Notes under the pieces: generated by a model | Seen by the model: the letters and a program-made list of their open reading frames with translations, nothing else | Database searches by the model: none | Told to the model about the DNA's origin: nothing | NCBI GenBank assembly: GCA_019358975.1 | Contig: JAHHIL010000043.1 | Location: forward strand, 1 to 50,497 | DNA from: Trichocoleus desertorum ATA4-8-CV12 | GTDB taxonomy: Bacteria > Cyanobacteriota > Cyanobacteriia > FACHB-46 | DNA length: 50,497 nt | Direction of reading: 5' to 3' | Shown here: piece after piece, positions 1 to 8,545 of the stretch | How positions within the stretch are numbered: the first letter of the stretch is position 1 | Layout: each line of letters starts with the position of its first letter | Translations under genes and position numbers: made by a program

Positions 1-63
1 TTCGAGGGTGCTTTCGTCAGTGAGAGCAGGAGTTGTAGATAATGAAGATGGGGTAGAGGTCAT
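1..63 (-). CDS. 5' end of an unidentified gene, cut by the window edge
   Basis: An ATG at 63 on the minus strand opens a frame of 21 codons that runs off the left edge without a stop. The encoded start is Ser/Thr/Pro-rich (MTSTPSSLSTTPALTDES). It overlaps the last codons of the GTPase-like remnant just upstream, which ends at 17, an arrangement typical of translationally coupled bacterial pairs. No convincing Shine-Dalgarno sequence is seen. Too little is visible to name a family; a paired GTPase is a guess from context. Confidence 0.35.
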   Translation of the reverse strand, partial: MTSTPSSLSTTPALTDESTLE

Positions 64-490
64 GGCTAACTTTCAATGCTTCTAGCCTGACCCTATCCTT
101 TTCTTGAGAAATTTTCGCTCTACTGAGCTTAGCCCTGATAGTACTTGCATTACCAATTTCAAGCTTGGTTTGTTCTCCAGCCAAGTTATTTAGAATTAGA
201 TAAGCGCCCGCCGAACCAGGAACAATACGTCGGCTGGGTAATTTAGCTCTGTTTGACCAATCGTTAGATGCTTCTTCTATGTGGGTTTTTAGAGCTTCTG
301 CACTCCCTAAAGCATCAATATGGCTTAAGAATACAAAGAGCTTATCTGCGATCGCTCTGCTCGGCTACCGGGAAAGAGATCGTAGAGGCGATGCTTGTCG
401 TGTAAATAGGGAGTAATGCGATCGGAAGCGCTAAGTTGACCAAAGAACAAAAACGGAGGCAAAGAATAAGCTAACTTTTTTCTCAAGTTG
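17..490 (-). pseudogene. Frameshifted 3' remnant of a GTPase-like (possibly dynamin-type) gene
   Basis: On the minus strand two frames join into one protein-like sequence. The upstream frame reads about LAYSLPPFLFFGQLSASD through DKHRLYDLFPGSR, and the downstream frame continues AIADKLFVFLSHIDALGSAE and ends at a TGA at 17-19. The frame changes near 355-366, next to a HIP1 core (gcgatcgc). The FVFLSHIDAL segment resembles the G4 region of large GTPases (usual N/TKxD) and RIVPGSAGAYLIL resembles a G5 region, which suggests a dynamin-like GTPase, but this is by eye and weak. No Walker A part is present: towards its 5' end the frame runs straight into a palindromic element at 492-583, so the gene is probably truncated there. 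A sequencing error could explain the frameshift but not the missing N-terminus. Confidence 0.45.
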
Positions 491-491
491 C

Positions 492-583
492 AAGACCTCT
501 CCCCAAACCCTTCTCCAGTGCGGAGAGAGACTTTGAATCTGGCTCCCCTTGCCTGCTAGGGAAGGGGCTGGGGGTTAGGTCTT
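492..583. repeat. 92-bp palindromic intergenic element (MITE-like), copy 1
   Basis: The ends are perfect 7-bp inverted repeats (AAGACCT at 492-498, AGGTCTT at 577-583). The flanking 25 bases at each end pair imperfectly (CCCCAAACCC against GGGGGTT). The CCTAACCCCCAGCCCCTTCCC half recurs at 40969-41012, 47820-47858, 35933-35967 (opposite orientation) and more distantly at 49186-49225. It carries no open reading frame of its own, which fits a non-autonomous dispersed repeat. From 584 to 668 nothing is recognised. Confidence 0.6.
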
Positions 584-668
584 ATATGACTAATGCTCAC
601 TAAGCCATTTGTGGATATCCAATCATTGCCCTTGAAAAAAGACTATAAGTGGAATATCCTCTCAGCCA

Positions 669-1829
669 TTAGTAACGGAACACAGCCGCTAGTGGAGCTT
701 CCTCAGGCACTTGATCGGGTTCGACTGCATAGACTGTACCCCCATTGAGCAGCGTTTGAATCGCCGCAGAGTCTAGCAAATCTTCATCCCCAGGTTGGGC
801 ATCAGTATGCACCTGGATCTGGTTGGCATCGGGGTCAAAGGTGCCCCACTGTTGCACACCCACAGCGACAAACAGTTGCTCCACTCGCCCGTAGTAAGCC
901 GCTGAAACCGCCTCTTTCAGGTCGTGAGAATTCTTGCCAGTGCCATTAAGCTCCCGGTAGTGCTCCACGGCTTGTTGTTGGGCTTGCTGGAAGAGAGGTT
1001 CTACAATCTGCCAAGTGGCGGCATGGAGTTCTTCTGGCTGGGAGATTTTTTGGTTGCCAGTAATCCCCTCATCCAGCAAGTGAGGGTAGGTATTGGCTTC
1101 GCGATAGAGCGGAAGGAGATATTCCACCCCTGCCAAAACCAAGGGCGCTTTTTGATTCCGCAGCGTTTCATGCAAGCTGGCATCTAAGGCATGGAAAAAT
1201 TGCAGAATATCATTTTGCTTGGCACCATCATTGCCTTGACCGTGGAAAGAACCCGGTTGCTGGAATGAATTGTTGGTACCGCCGCGAGAAGTTGCGATCC
1301 GCTGCTCAATTCCCTGATCTGGCCCATCGTAGTGCAGTGCTGCATTCAGGGTTTTGGGCATATTTCCCACCTCAAGCTCTCGAATGCTGAAACGGCTGCC
1401 CTCAAAGAATTTCACTTCATCTTCTTGACTCAGGGTCAACAGATAGAATTTGCCGTCGCCCGTCAAGAGGGGCAGGAGGGGTTTAATGTGGAAGCGATCG
1501 CTAACCACAACCAGTTCATCAAAGCTAGTGGGCACACAATAGTAGTGAAACACGCCATTGGCAATAAAAATAGCCAAACCGTCGCTTTGGTGCTGCCAGA
1601 AGTCCTCATGATCCAGATCATGGGCGGGCTGCAGCAGTTCTACAGCTTCGGTAGAGCGCATGCCCTGATTAGCCAGTTGTTCTTCCGCTTGCCGAATTAA
1701 GTTCTTAAAACGAATTGGGTTTTGCTGAGTTTCAGAACCCAGTCGCACCATCGGCATATAAAGAGATACACAGACTCCTTGAGTTTGGTCTACTAAATTT
1801 TTTAGCTCTTCAATGGATAATATGCTCAT
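669..1829 (-). CDS. eRF1-like (bacterial archaeo-eukaryotic release factor, baeRF) family protein
   Basis: 386 residues from the ATG at 1829. A longer frame is open to 2060, but it would run into the divergent neighbour gene, whereas the 1829 start has a GGGAG ribosome site about 9 bases upstream and the protein then opens as MSILSIEELKNLV, as family members do. The N-terminal block (VCVSLYMPM, then FKNLIRQAEEQL) and the middle block (DGLAIFIANGVFHYY, then FYLLTLSQEDEVKFFEG) match the layout of the bacterial eRF1/Pelota-like domain proteins called baeRF. The C-terminal third contains VEYLLPLYREANTYP and ends in a VRY-like AVFRY. By analogy it may act at the ribosome or on peptidyl-tRNA; its role in cyanobacteria is not established. 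It lies 111 bp from the divergent oxidoreductase gene. Confidence 0.75.
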   Translation of the reverse strand: MSILSIEELKNLVDQTQGVCVSLYMPMVRLGSETQQNPIRFKNLIRQAEEQLANQGMRSTEAVELLQPAHDLDHEDFWQHQSDGLAIFIANGVFHYYCVPTSFDELVVVSDRFHIKPLLPLLTGDGKFYLLTLSQEDEVKFFEGSRFSIRELEVGNMPKTLNAALHYDGPDQGIEQRIATSRGGTNNSFQQPGSFHGQGNDGAKQNDILQFFHALDASLHETLRNQKAPLVLAGVEYLLPLYREANTYPHLLDEGITGNQKISQPEELHAATWQIVEPLFQQAQQQAVEHYRELNGTGKNSHDLKEAVSAAYYGRVEQLFVAVGVQQWGTFDPDANQIQVHTDAQPGDEDLLDSAAIQTLLNGGTVYAVEPDQVPEEAPLAAVFRY

Positions 1830-1940
1830 AGCAAGTTGGCTCCCATATGGTACTTCCGCTAGAGTGCTTAACGTTAGCTCAACGATCGCCCTTAGCTCGT
1901 CTCTCTCCTGGTTGATGTCTGCTCTTTCGATAGGATTGGC

Positions 1941-3470
1941 ATGCAAGATTTCGCTAGACCTAACTTTGATGTCATCGTGGTGGGTAGCGGCATTGGTGGC
2001 CTCACTGCTGGGGCACTGCTCGCTCGCTATGGCAAACAAGTGCTCGTGTGCGAAAGCCACAACCTACCAGGTGGTGCGGCTCAGAGCTTTACTTATCAGG
2101 GCTTTCATTTTGATGCAGGGCCGTCTTTCTATGCAGGCTTAAGCGATCCGCACAGTCTGAATCCATTAAGACAAGTTTTGACTGTGTTGGGAGAAAGCGT
2201 AGAGGCGATCGCCTACGATCCGCTGGGTCACTACCACTTCCCCGAAGGCACCTTTCCGGTTTATTGCCAGCTAGAGCGCTACCGAACAGCTGTAGCTCAA
2301 GTTTCCCCTCAAGGTGCTCAGGAACTTGTTCAGTTTGAGCAAAGATTATTAGCTCTCTACGAGGCGTTGCGCGGGATTCCTGCGATCGCGCTCCGGGCTG
2401 ATTGGCAAATCGGGCCAATCTTAGCGACCCGCTATCTACCTGCTTTGATCAAGCTATTGCCCCAACTAGGCATGATTCAAAGCTCAATCGGCAAAATTAT
2501 GGATCAGACAGTGCGCGATCCTTGGGTGCGACGGTTGATCGATTTGGAATGTTTTTTACTATCAGGACTAAAAGCAGCAGGTACAATCGCTCCCGAAGTC
2601 GCATTTATGTTAGGAGAGCGATCGCGCTCGGTCATTGATTATCCAGTCGGAGGCAGCGGGGCGATCGTACAAGCACTAATTCGAGGCTTGGAGCGTTGGG
2701 GTGGCAAACTGCGCCTCAAAACTCACGTGGAGCAAATTCTGGTAAAAAACGGCAGAGCAGTAGGTGTACAACTGCGTAACGGCGATCGCGTAACAGCTCC
2801 AGTCGTGATCTCTAATGCCACGCTTTGGGATACTTACACCAAACTTCTCAAACCTGAAGATCTACCTGCCCAATATCGAGAAAAGGCGATCGCCACACCA
2901 GCGGTAGACAGCTTTATGCACTTACACCTCGGTATCCGAGCGGATGGTCTAGAGGATTTGACTGGACATCATGTGGTAGTGCATAGCTCTGAGCAAGATA
3001 TCACCACTCCGGGCAACACCTGCATGATCTCCATTCCGTCTGTGTGGGATGCAAATCTGGCTCCAGCAGGTCATCATGTGGTTCATGCCTATACTTTGGA
3101 ACCTTATGCAGGTTGGCAGCGTGATAAAAACTATGAGGAACGCAAACGAGAGCGATCGCAATCTCTTTTTCGAGCTTTGGAGCGAATTATCCCGGATCTG
3201 CACGATCGCATTGTGGTTGAACTCATTGGCACTCCCCTCACTCACGCTCACTATTTGCGCCGCCATCAAGGCACCTATGGCCCTGCGATCGCCGCTGGAG
3301 AAGGGATGTTTCCTGGCCCTCAAACTCCGATTGCAGGCTTATATCGGGTAGGAGACAGTACCAGCCCTGGCATTGGTGTGCCTGCTGTAGCAGCCTCAGG
3401 GATTTTATGTGCTAATACTCTCGCTTCCCCCGAACAAGTCAAGACATTGCTGGATCAACTGCAACTCTAG
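1941..3470 (+). CDS. FAD-dependent phytoene desaturase/carotenoid isomerase (CrtISO-like) family oxidoreductase
   Basis: 509 residues. The N-terminus has a Rossmann dinucleotide motif (VVGSGIGGLTAG, residues about 13-24) followed by the acidic strand end VCESHNLPGG. The C-terminus carries the family FAD-binding block GLYRVGDSTSPGIGVPAVAASG. Length and layout match the CrtISO/CrtH and plant-type desaturase family of about 500 residues. Members isomerise or desaturate carotenoids, or reduce related polyenes such as retinol. CrtH in the strict sense usually has a FPGQGV-type C-terminal block, so this may be a paralogue and no symbol is assigned. The start lies 111 bp from the divergent baeRF start, so the two promoters must share that gap. 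Another carotenoid gene, crtW, lies at 25 kb, too far away to be co-transcribed. Confidence 0.8.
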   Translation: MQDFARPNFDVIVVGSGIGGLTAGALLARYGKQVLVCESHNLPGGAAQSFTYQGFHFDAGPSFYAGLSDPHSLNPLRQVLTVLGESVEAIAYDPLGHYHFPEGTFPVYCQLERYRTAVAQVSPQGAQELVQFEQRLLALYEALRGIPAIALRADWQIGPILATRYLPALIKLLPQLGMIQSSIGKIMDQTVRDPWVRRLIDLECFLLSGLKAAGTIAPEVAFMLGERSRSVIDYPVGGSGAIVQALIRGLERWGGKLRLKTHVEQILVKNGRAVGVQLRNGDRVTAPVVISNATLWDTYTKLLKPEDLPAQYREKAIATPAVDSFMHLHLGIRADGLEDLTGHHVVVHSSEQDITTPGNTCMISIPSVWDANLAPAGHHVVHAYTLEPYAGWQRDKNYEERKRERSQSLFRALERIIPDLHDRIVVELIGTPLTHAHYLRRHQGTYGPAIAAGEGMFPGPQTPIAGLYRVGDSTSPGIGVPAVAASGILCANTLASPEQVKTLLDQLQL

Positions 3471-3566
3471 GGTTTATGAGAGCAGACCACCGTTCGCCCC
3501 TACAGGCATTTACAGCACTCTTTGGGGCCAAGAGGCGATCGCATGACCACCTCCTGACCTGCAAAA

Positions 3567-4595
3567 TTAACCAAACAAGCTAGAACTATCCGTTGGTGCT
3601 AGAGGTAGCTCAAAGGTAGACGGTTGGTGCAACTGATTGAACAAGTCACCGGAGGTAGCATTTCCATGAGAACTTTTACTGCCCCCAGGAAGTGCTTTCG
3701 CGGTTAGTTGCACATCGTCAAAATCAACCTCAATTCCTGGCCCTTGCAATAAGTTGATCAGGCGAATTTCCAAGGGTTGTCCTACAACTGAATCAGTCGC
3801 GGAGCTAGTGTAAGTTATTTTAGAGGTCTTAAATTTCCCTTCCGGAATGTTGAGAGAATTGTCATCTACAGCTAGAACTTGCCCGCCAGCCAGCAGTTCA
3901 ACTCGGTAGCCTGAAAAGCCTGGAAAGGAAATTCCGGGCACTGGGTCATCCCCTGTCGGATTACCAACCGCCACCGAAAGAGTATAGCGGGTGTTAGGAG
4001 CTAGCAGCGTATCCAGGGTTTGACTTAAACCTGCCTCTCCACTGCCAGGGGCTTGTACTAAGAAGCTGTAGCCGACGTTGTTGCCCTCTGGAACTCCACC
4101 AGGATAGTTATCAAGGGATGGATTGAATACCCCAGTCGCAGATGAATCTTCAGTCGTGACCTCAGGAATGATGTTGTTGGGGTCGTATACTTGCCAGCCC
4201 GGAGGTGGCTCAACAGTAAAGGTAAAGTCTTCCTGAGCGGGGTCTTCAAAGCCAGCGTTTTGGATCGCAATAGAAACCTTAGAGTTAGCCTTCTCTTTGA
4301 CGTTCAACAAATCAGTGATTTTGTTTAGGTCAACTCCATCACCAACAAAAGACTGAAGTGCGCTTACAATCTCATCCACTTCAAGCTGTCCTGCAAGCGA
4401 TGCAGTTGCGGCACCCTTCTGATAAATAGCAGCACGTACTAACCGAGAAATGTTGCTGGTGCTAGTGAGCCCAGATGGAAAGGCAATCCCACTAAAGGCG
4501 TTGTCAGAATCAATCAGGTTGAAGAACTCATTAGCTTTAGCAGCGATTCCTTGGCTCTCAGTTAAGCCATCAATCGATGAAGTTTTCTCTGGCAT
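3567..4595 (-). CDS. Hypothetical protein with C-terminal carbohydrate-binding-like beta-sandwich
   Basis: 342 residues with no signal peptide. Residues 1-95 look helical and include a segment rich in small residues (SDNAFSGIAFPSGLTSTSN, then RLVRAAIYQKGAA). From about residue 105 the text changes to NAGFEDP...PPPGWQVYDP, a frequent opening of secreted or surface beta-sandwich domains, and later RYTLSVAVGNP and VDFDDVQLTA complete that pattern (DUF-type or CBM-like, roughly residues 105-305). The C-terminus is Ser/Pro-rich. It is a single gene pointing away from the next gene. Specific function is unknown; a surface or matrix role is only suggested by the fold pattern. Confidence 0.65.
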   Translation of the reverse strand: MPEKTSSIDGLTESQGIAAKANEFFNLIDSDNAFSGIAFPSGLTSTSNISRLVRAAIYQKGAATASLAGQLEVDEIVSALQSFVGDGVDLNKITDLLNVKEKANSKVSIAIQNAGFEDPAQEDFTFTVEPPPGWQVYDPNNIIPEVTTEDSSATGVFNPSLDNYPGGVPEGNNVGYSFLVQAPGSGEAGLSQTLDTLLAPNTRYTLSVAVGNPTGDDPVPGISFPGFSGYRVELLAGGQVLAVDDNSLNIPEGKFKTSKITYTSSATDSVVGQPLEIRLINLLQGPGIEVDFDDVQLTAKALPGGSKSSHGNATSGDLFNQLHQPSTFELPLAPTDSSSLFG

Positions 4596-4842
4596 GGTTG
4601 GAAGTTTCTCCCTATGGGTCTTAAATTGGCGAACCTGACGTAAGGGGGCAACTTAGTGCTACTAAAGTACCCAAACATGCGATTTTTCTTTCACTTACTC
4701 CTATATGCGCTCAAATTCTGCGATCGCCTCTGATCCACTAAAACAGGACTTATCCCATTCGCAAGCTCAGCAGTAACTCAGGTTAGATTAAAGTTGCCGC
4801 TGCTGTAGTACCAGGCTGCGCTCATGACTATTGACACTTACC

Positions 4843-5310
4843 ATGCTGAATTTTTTACGGTTGTTACTCACCCTAGCCTTACTGGGGGTCGGAATCGGTC
4901 GGTTTGGCAAACAAGCGATCGCTCAAGAGCATGAAGGCTGCTGGATGCTGAACTCCGCAGGAGCAGTGGTTGACTTAAATGGCTCAGTTTGTCCGCGATC
5001 GTCTGCTGTGCCTAGACTCACACCCCTAGTTTTCTCTAACTTAAAGGTTGAGCCTATCGCCAATGGCAAGGTTGCCGTGTCAGGGAGTGTGGTGAATCGC
5101 GACAGTCAACCCATTCCTCTAGTTTTGGTGGAATATAAACTGGTGGATCAGCAAAGTCAGGAGATTCTTTATGAAGGAATTGTGCCCCTAGAAACTCCCG
5201 GAGCGCTGCAAGCTGGAGCATCAATCAACTTTAGCCGTGTCTTGAATGCTAATCGATTACCGCAGAAACCATTGAGCGAGATGACAGTCCAAGTTGCTCG
5301 TTATCTTTGA
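4843..5310 (+). CDS. Secreted protein with a conserved extracellular beta-sandwich (FxLYD-like)
   Basis: 155 residues from the ATG at 4843; an in-frame TTG at 4831 is possible but gives a poorer signal sequence. The N-terminus is a signal peptide (LRLLLTLALLGVGIG, cleavage probably after AIAQE). The mature part holds LKVEPIANGKVAVSGSVVNRDSQPIPLVLVEYKLVD, the pattern of small extracytoplasmic domains that add beta-strands around N-R-D turns (FxLYD/DUF3426-like). The stop TGA overlaps a possible TTG start of the next gene (TTGA at 5307-5310), suggesting coupled translation with the ankyrin lipoprotein. Function unknown. Confidence 0.7.
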   Translation: MLNFLRLLLTLALLGVGIGRFGKQAIAQEHEGCWMLNSAGAVVDLNGSVCPRSSAVPRLTPLVFSNLKVEPIANGKVAVSGSVVNRDSQPIPLVLVEYKLVDQQSQEILYEGIVPLETPGALQAGASINFSRVLNANRLPQKPLSEMTVQVARYL

Positions 5311-5610
5311 GGGACTTTGGAGAAGTAGGCACCTTCTGGGCGATCGCCTTGGCTACTCTACTCACAGCTTGTGGCTATCAAGTTGCATTTTCTCCACTTG
5401 GTCAACCCAAACCGAATCCATCATCAACTGTACGTGCAGGAAATGCTTCACTGGTTCAATTGTTGTTGAAGCACTCGTGAAACTTTTGTGGAACCTCATC
5501 GGTTGAGATATGGCTATGACTCTGTCCTGGATCACGCGATCGCCACAAACCACCTTGAGATTGCCGCTTTGTTAAAGCAAAAAGACGCTAAACCATATGC
5601 ACAGAAATAA
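5307..5610 (+). pseudogene. Ankyrin-repeat lipoprotein, frameshifted
   Basis: From TTG at 5307 the frame reads MRDFGEVGTFWAIALATLL followed by TACGYQ, a lipoprotein signal peptide with lipobox LTAC. It goes on to NASLVQLLLKHS, an ankyrin helix, and hits TGA at 5478-5480. The +1 frame then continues without a gap as RETFVEPHR and NHLEIAALLKQKDAKPYAQK to a TAA at 5608-5610, a second ankyrin-like helix. The two halves together make one short ankyrin lipoprotein of about 100 residues. One inserted or deleted base in the GCACTCGTGAAAC stretch explains the break. It could be a genuine pseudogene or a sequence error. A 7-bp hairpin follows at once. Confidence 0.65.
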
Positions 5611-5625
5611 CCTCACGCTGAGGTT
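5609..5625 (+). terminator. Short hairpin after the ankyrin lipoprotein
   Basis: AACCTCA at 5609-5615 pairs perfectly with TGAGGTT at 5619-5625 around a 3-base loop. No clear T-run follows, so termination activity is uncertain. Confidence 0.4.
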
Positions 5626-5760
5626 CTTAGCATGAGAATTATTTGTTCTTCCAGGATGACAGTAGCTTCAGTTTTTGGCTAACGTGTAGCAGATCTAACA
5701 AACTTCAGTTGGGGGATATTTCCCTCACTTGCTGTAAGAAAACTGCTGTTAAGGAAGCTT

Positions 5761-7386
5761 ATGAGTCACTCCCCTCTCTTCAACAATTTGGCGCGGGCTA
5801 TCCGGGTTGCTTTATTTTGCGAACGGCAGCGAATTTCGACTAGTCAAGGTTTAGAGTGGCTCGCCGCGATTGAGGAAGCTGCCGATCGCCAACGGTTACG
5901 CCGTCGGGAGTTGTTAGCGTTAGGCGGTTTGGGAATTGCAGGCGCGATCGCAGGGCATGCCAGAGGGACTAATGCTGCACCCAAACCAAAGGCGAGTGCC
6001 AACGTAGGAATTGTGGGAGCAGGGTTTGCAGGGTTAACTTGTGCCTACGAACTCCAGCGTAATGGGATTCTTGCCACCATTCATGAGGCGAGCGATCGCG
6101 TCGGGGGCCGTTGCTATTCTTTGGGTAACAACTTCTTTCCCGGACAGGTAGCAGAGCGGGGAGGTGAGTTTATTGATAACTTACACAAAACCCTAATCGG
6201 CTATGCTCGCGAGTTTGGTTTAACGCTGGAAGATGTCACCAAACAACCGGGAGAAATCTTTTACTATTTCAATGCTCAGCGCTACCCAGAATCAGTGGTG
6301 GTAGATGAGTTTCGGGCTTTGGTGTCAGCCATGCAAGCAGATCTACGCACCCTCTCTGGTGAGCCTAGCGCCAATAGCCACAATGAAGCGGATGTTAGGC
6401 TCGATCGCACCAGCTTACAGGAATATTTGGACAGTCGCCGAGCAGGCAATGTGGTCAAGGTAGCCATCAAAGCCGCTTATGAGGCGGAATATGGCCTACC
6501 GATCGCTCAACAAAGCTGCTTAAACTTCCTGCTGTTTATCCATGCCGATCGCCGCTCAAAATTTACGCCGTTTGGGGTCTTTAGTGATGAGCGCTATCAC
6601 GTCGTAGAGGGTAACGACAAAATCACTCAAGGATTGCGCGATCGCCTGCAAGCCCCAGTCAAGCTAGGCATGAAGCTGTTGCGAGTACGACAGACAGGCA
6701 CCAAGCAAATTGAACTCACTTTTCAGGCTGGCTCCCGCACCACAAGCGCTACCTATGATGCTGTCGTTTTGGCAATTCCCTTTACAACGTTGCGTCAAGT
6801 TGAGTTAGATGCCAGCCTGGGTCTGCCTGCCTGGAAGGTTCAAGCGATCCAACAACTCGGCTATGGCAACAATGCCAAGATGATGCTCGGTTTCAAGGGT
6901 CGGCCTTGGCTCCCTGGCAGCAATGGCAGCTCTTACTCCGATTTGCCCAACCACCAAACCACCTGGGAAACCAATCCCGCTAAAGCCACCACTACCCAGG
7001 CGATTCTGACCGATTACTCTAGTGGCGATCGCGCTCTGCGTCTCAAAGCCAATACTGTACAAACAGAAGCCGATCGCTTTCTCACCGATTTCAATCGGGT
7101 GTATCCAGGGTCAAAAGCAGTCGCCACTAAAATCAATGGTCAATACCGCGTTCACTTAGAACCTTGGCCCGCAAACCCTCTAACCAAAGGTAGCTATACC
7201 TGCTACACCCCCGGACAATTTACCACCATTGCAGGCAACGAAGGCAAACCAGTTGGCAACCTACATTTCGCCGGAGAACATGCCAACTCTTTCTACGAAT
7301 GGCAAGGCTTTATGGAAGGAGCCGTTCTTTCTGGCATCCAAGCTGCTAATGAAATTCTCCAAGATCTCAAAGTTGGTAACCTCTAG
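5761..7386 (+). CDS. Flavin monoamine oxidase / L-amino acid oxidase family protein, probably Tat-exported
   Basis: 541 residues. After a cytoplasmic-looking N-terminus of about 45 residues comes an Arg-rich stretch and hydrophobic core (RLRRRELLALGGLGIAGAIAG, about residues 45-65), which resembles a Tat-type signal although the second-R/K-x-F-L pattern is not perfect. The FAD Rossmann motif is VGIVGAGFAGLTCAYEL (about residue 83), followed by HEASDRVGGR, the GxGxxG-(x)n-E...RxGGR signature of amine oxidases. The C-terminal flavin block is LHFAGEHANSFYEWQGFMEGAVLSG. These enzymes oxidise amines or L-amino acids to imine, ammonia and hydrogen peroxide. The substrate cannot be read from sequence. 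The gene stands alone. Confidence 0.85.
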   Translation: MSHSPLFNNLARAIRVALFCERQRISTSQGLEWLAAIEEAADRQRLRRRELLALGGLGIAGAIAGHARGTNAAPKPKASANVGIVGAGFAGLTCAYELQRNGILATIHEASDRVGGRCYSLGNNFFPGQVAERGGEFIDNLHKTLIGYAREFGLTLEDVTKQPGEIFYYFNAQRYPESVVVDEFRALVSAMQADLRTLSGEPSANSHNEADVRLDRTSLQEYLDSRRAGNVVKVAIKAAYEAEYGLPIAQQSCLNFLLFIHADRRSKFTPFGVFSDERYHVVEGNDKITQGLRDRLQAPVKLGMKLLRVRQTGTKQIELTFQAGSRTTSATYDAVVLAIPFTTLRQVELDASLGLPAWKVQAIQQLGYGNNAKMMLGFKGRPWLPGSNGSSYSDLPNHQTTWETNPAKATTTQAILTDYSSGDRALRLKANTVQTEADRFLTDFNRVYPGSKAVATKINGQYRVHLEPWPANPLTKGSYTCYTPGQFTTIAGNEGKPVGNLHFAGEHANSFYEWQGFMEGAVLSGIQAANEILQDLKVGNL

Positions 7387-7404
7387 CCATTAACCATTTA
7401 AAGG

Positions 7405-7540
7405 TCCTACAGGCTGAAGCCTGGGACTATTGGAACTAAGCCTGCCTACGCAGGCTACAACCACCTTGACAGAAGTTAGACCGCGAAGGCGGTCTTCGTT
7501 CTTGTAGCTGCGACTTTAGTCGTTAGGCATGCATGTAGGA
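7405..7540. repeat. Intergenic palindromic repeat, copy A (about 136 bp)
   Basis: The ends are inverted repeats (TCCTACA at 7405-7411 and TGTAGGA at 7534-7540). Inside are three small hairpins: CAGGCTGAAGCCTG, AGCCTGCCTACGCAGGCT and GACCGCGAAGGCGGTC. Part of the same element lies at 8546-8602 in the opposite orientation, on the far side of the EamA gene. Such modules are common between genes in filamentous cyanobacteria. Confidence 0.65.
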
Positions 7541-7589
7541 GCTAGCACCCTTACAGTGGGGTATTGTGCAATCAATCCTCTACTGTTAA

Positions 7590-8525
7590 ATGCTAATTTG
7601 GCTCACCCAATTTAAGGGAGAACTAGCCGCGTTAAGTGCGGCATTTTTATGGGCAATCGCGTCCGTGATCTACACTCGCATCGGACAGCGGGTGCCTCCC
7701 TTAGTTTTGAACTCGGTTAAAGGCGTGATCGCGATCGCCTTCCTTGTGATTACGCTTTGGCTCCAAGGCAGTGGTCTGCCCAACATTAACGGTACGGCTT
7801 TGGGACTGTTGATCCTGAGTGGAGTAGTAGGCATTGGTTTTGGTGATACCTATTACTTTGCCGCGCTCAACTTGCTGGGGCCAAGACGAACTCTACTATT
7901 AGAAGCCTTAGCACCACCGCTATCTGCTTTTCTCGCCTTGCTGTTTTTGCAAGAAACTCTAGAGCTGAGCAATTGGCTAGGGATTTTCCTCACTATTATC
8001 GGCGTGACCTGGGTTGTAAGTGAGCGAGTGCCTACCGGGGATACCAATGCAGCAACAGAAAAATCAACTCATCCTTTGCAGGGAATGGGCTACGGCTTAC
8101 TGGCAGCGTTGGGCCAAGCAGGAGGAGCGGTGCTATCGCGTGCCGCTTTAACTCAGAGCACCATTAGCCCTTTGTGGAGCACCTTAGTCCGCCTAGCCGC
8201 TGGTGTATTGGTGTTGTTGGTTTGGCTATTAGTACGACGACAAGCGGGATTAGTGGTGAAAACCTTAGACTTCGAGCGCGATCGCCGCCGGAGTTTGTCT
8301 TGGTTAGGGGCGATCGCCATTACTTCTTTTTTCAGCACCTATTTAGGCATTTGGCTGCAACAAACTTCGCTCAAATTTACGGCAGTTGGAGTCGCCCAAG
8401 CCCTCAGTTCCACCAGTCCCCTGTTCATTCTGCCGATCGCGATCGCCCTAGGAGAGGTGGTCAGTAGACAGGCAATCTTGGGGGTGCTTGTCGCCTGGGC
8501 AGGAGTCTGGCTTTTGTTTAGCTAA
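7590..8525 (+). CDS. EamA/DMT-family transporter (10-TM drug/metabolite exporter-like)
   Basis: 311 residues, almost all membrane-spanning, with two EamA-type halves of about five helices each. The first half includes ALSAAFLWAIASVIYTRIG and the GDTYYFAALNLLGPRRT helix, and the second LLAALGQAGGAVLSRAAL and AVGVAQALSSTSPLFILPIA. A hydrophilic linker sits near residues 150-165. Family members export amino acids or other metabolites; the cargo is unknown. Flanked on both sides by oppositely oriented copies of one intergenic repeat. Confidence 0.85.
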   Translation: MLIWLTQFKGELAALSAAFLWAIASVIYTRIGQRVPPLVLNSVKGVIAIAFLVITLWLQGSGLPNINGTALGLLILSGVVGIGFGDTYYFAALNLLGPRRTLLLEALAPPLSAFLALLFLQETLELSNWLGIFLTIIGVTWVVSERVPTGDTNAATEKSTHPLQGMGYGLLAALGQAGGAVLSRAALTQSTISPLWSTLVRLAAGVLVLLVWLLVRRQAGLVVKTLDFERDRRRSLSWLGAIAITSFFSTYLGIWLQQTSLKFTAVGVAQALSSTSPLFILPIAIALGEVVSRQAILGVLVAWAGVWLLFS

Positions 8526-8545
8526 GGTTTTTCCCTGCACCAGAT

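Noticed and set aside
1830-2060. 77-codon N-terminal extension of the baeRF protein
   Set aside because: It covers the start of the divergent oxidoreductase gene, and a well-placed ribosome site supports the ATG at 1829.
5643-5843. 66-codon plus-strand frame before the amine oxidase
   Set aside because: Its 3' part is an out-of-frame reading of the amine oxidase start, and it lacks a ribosome site.
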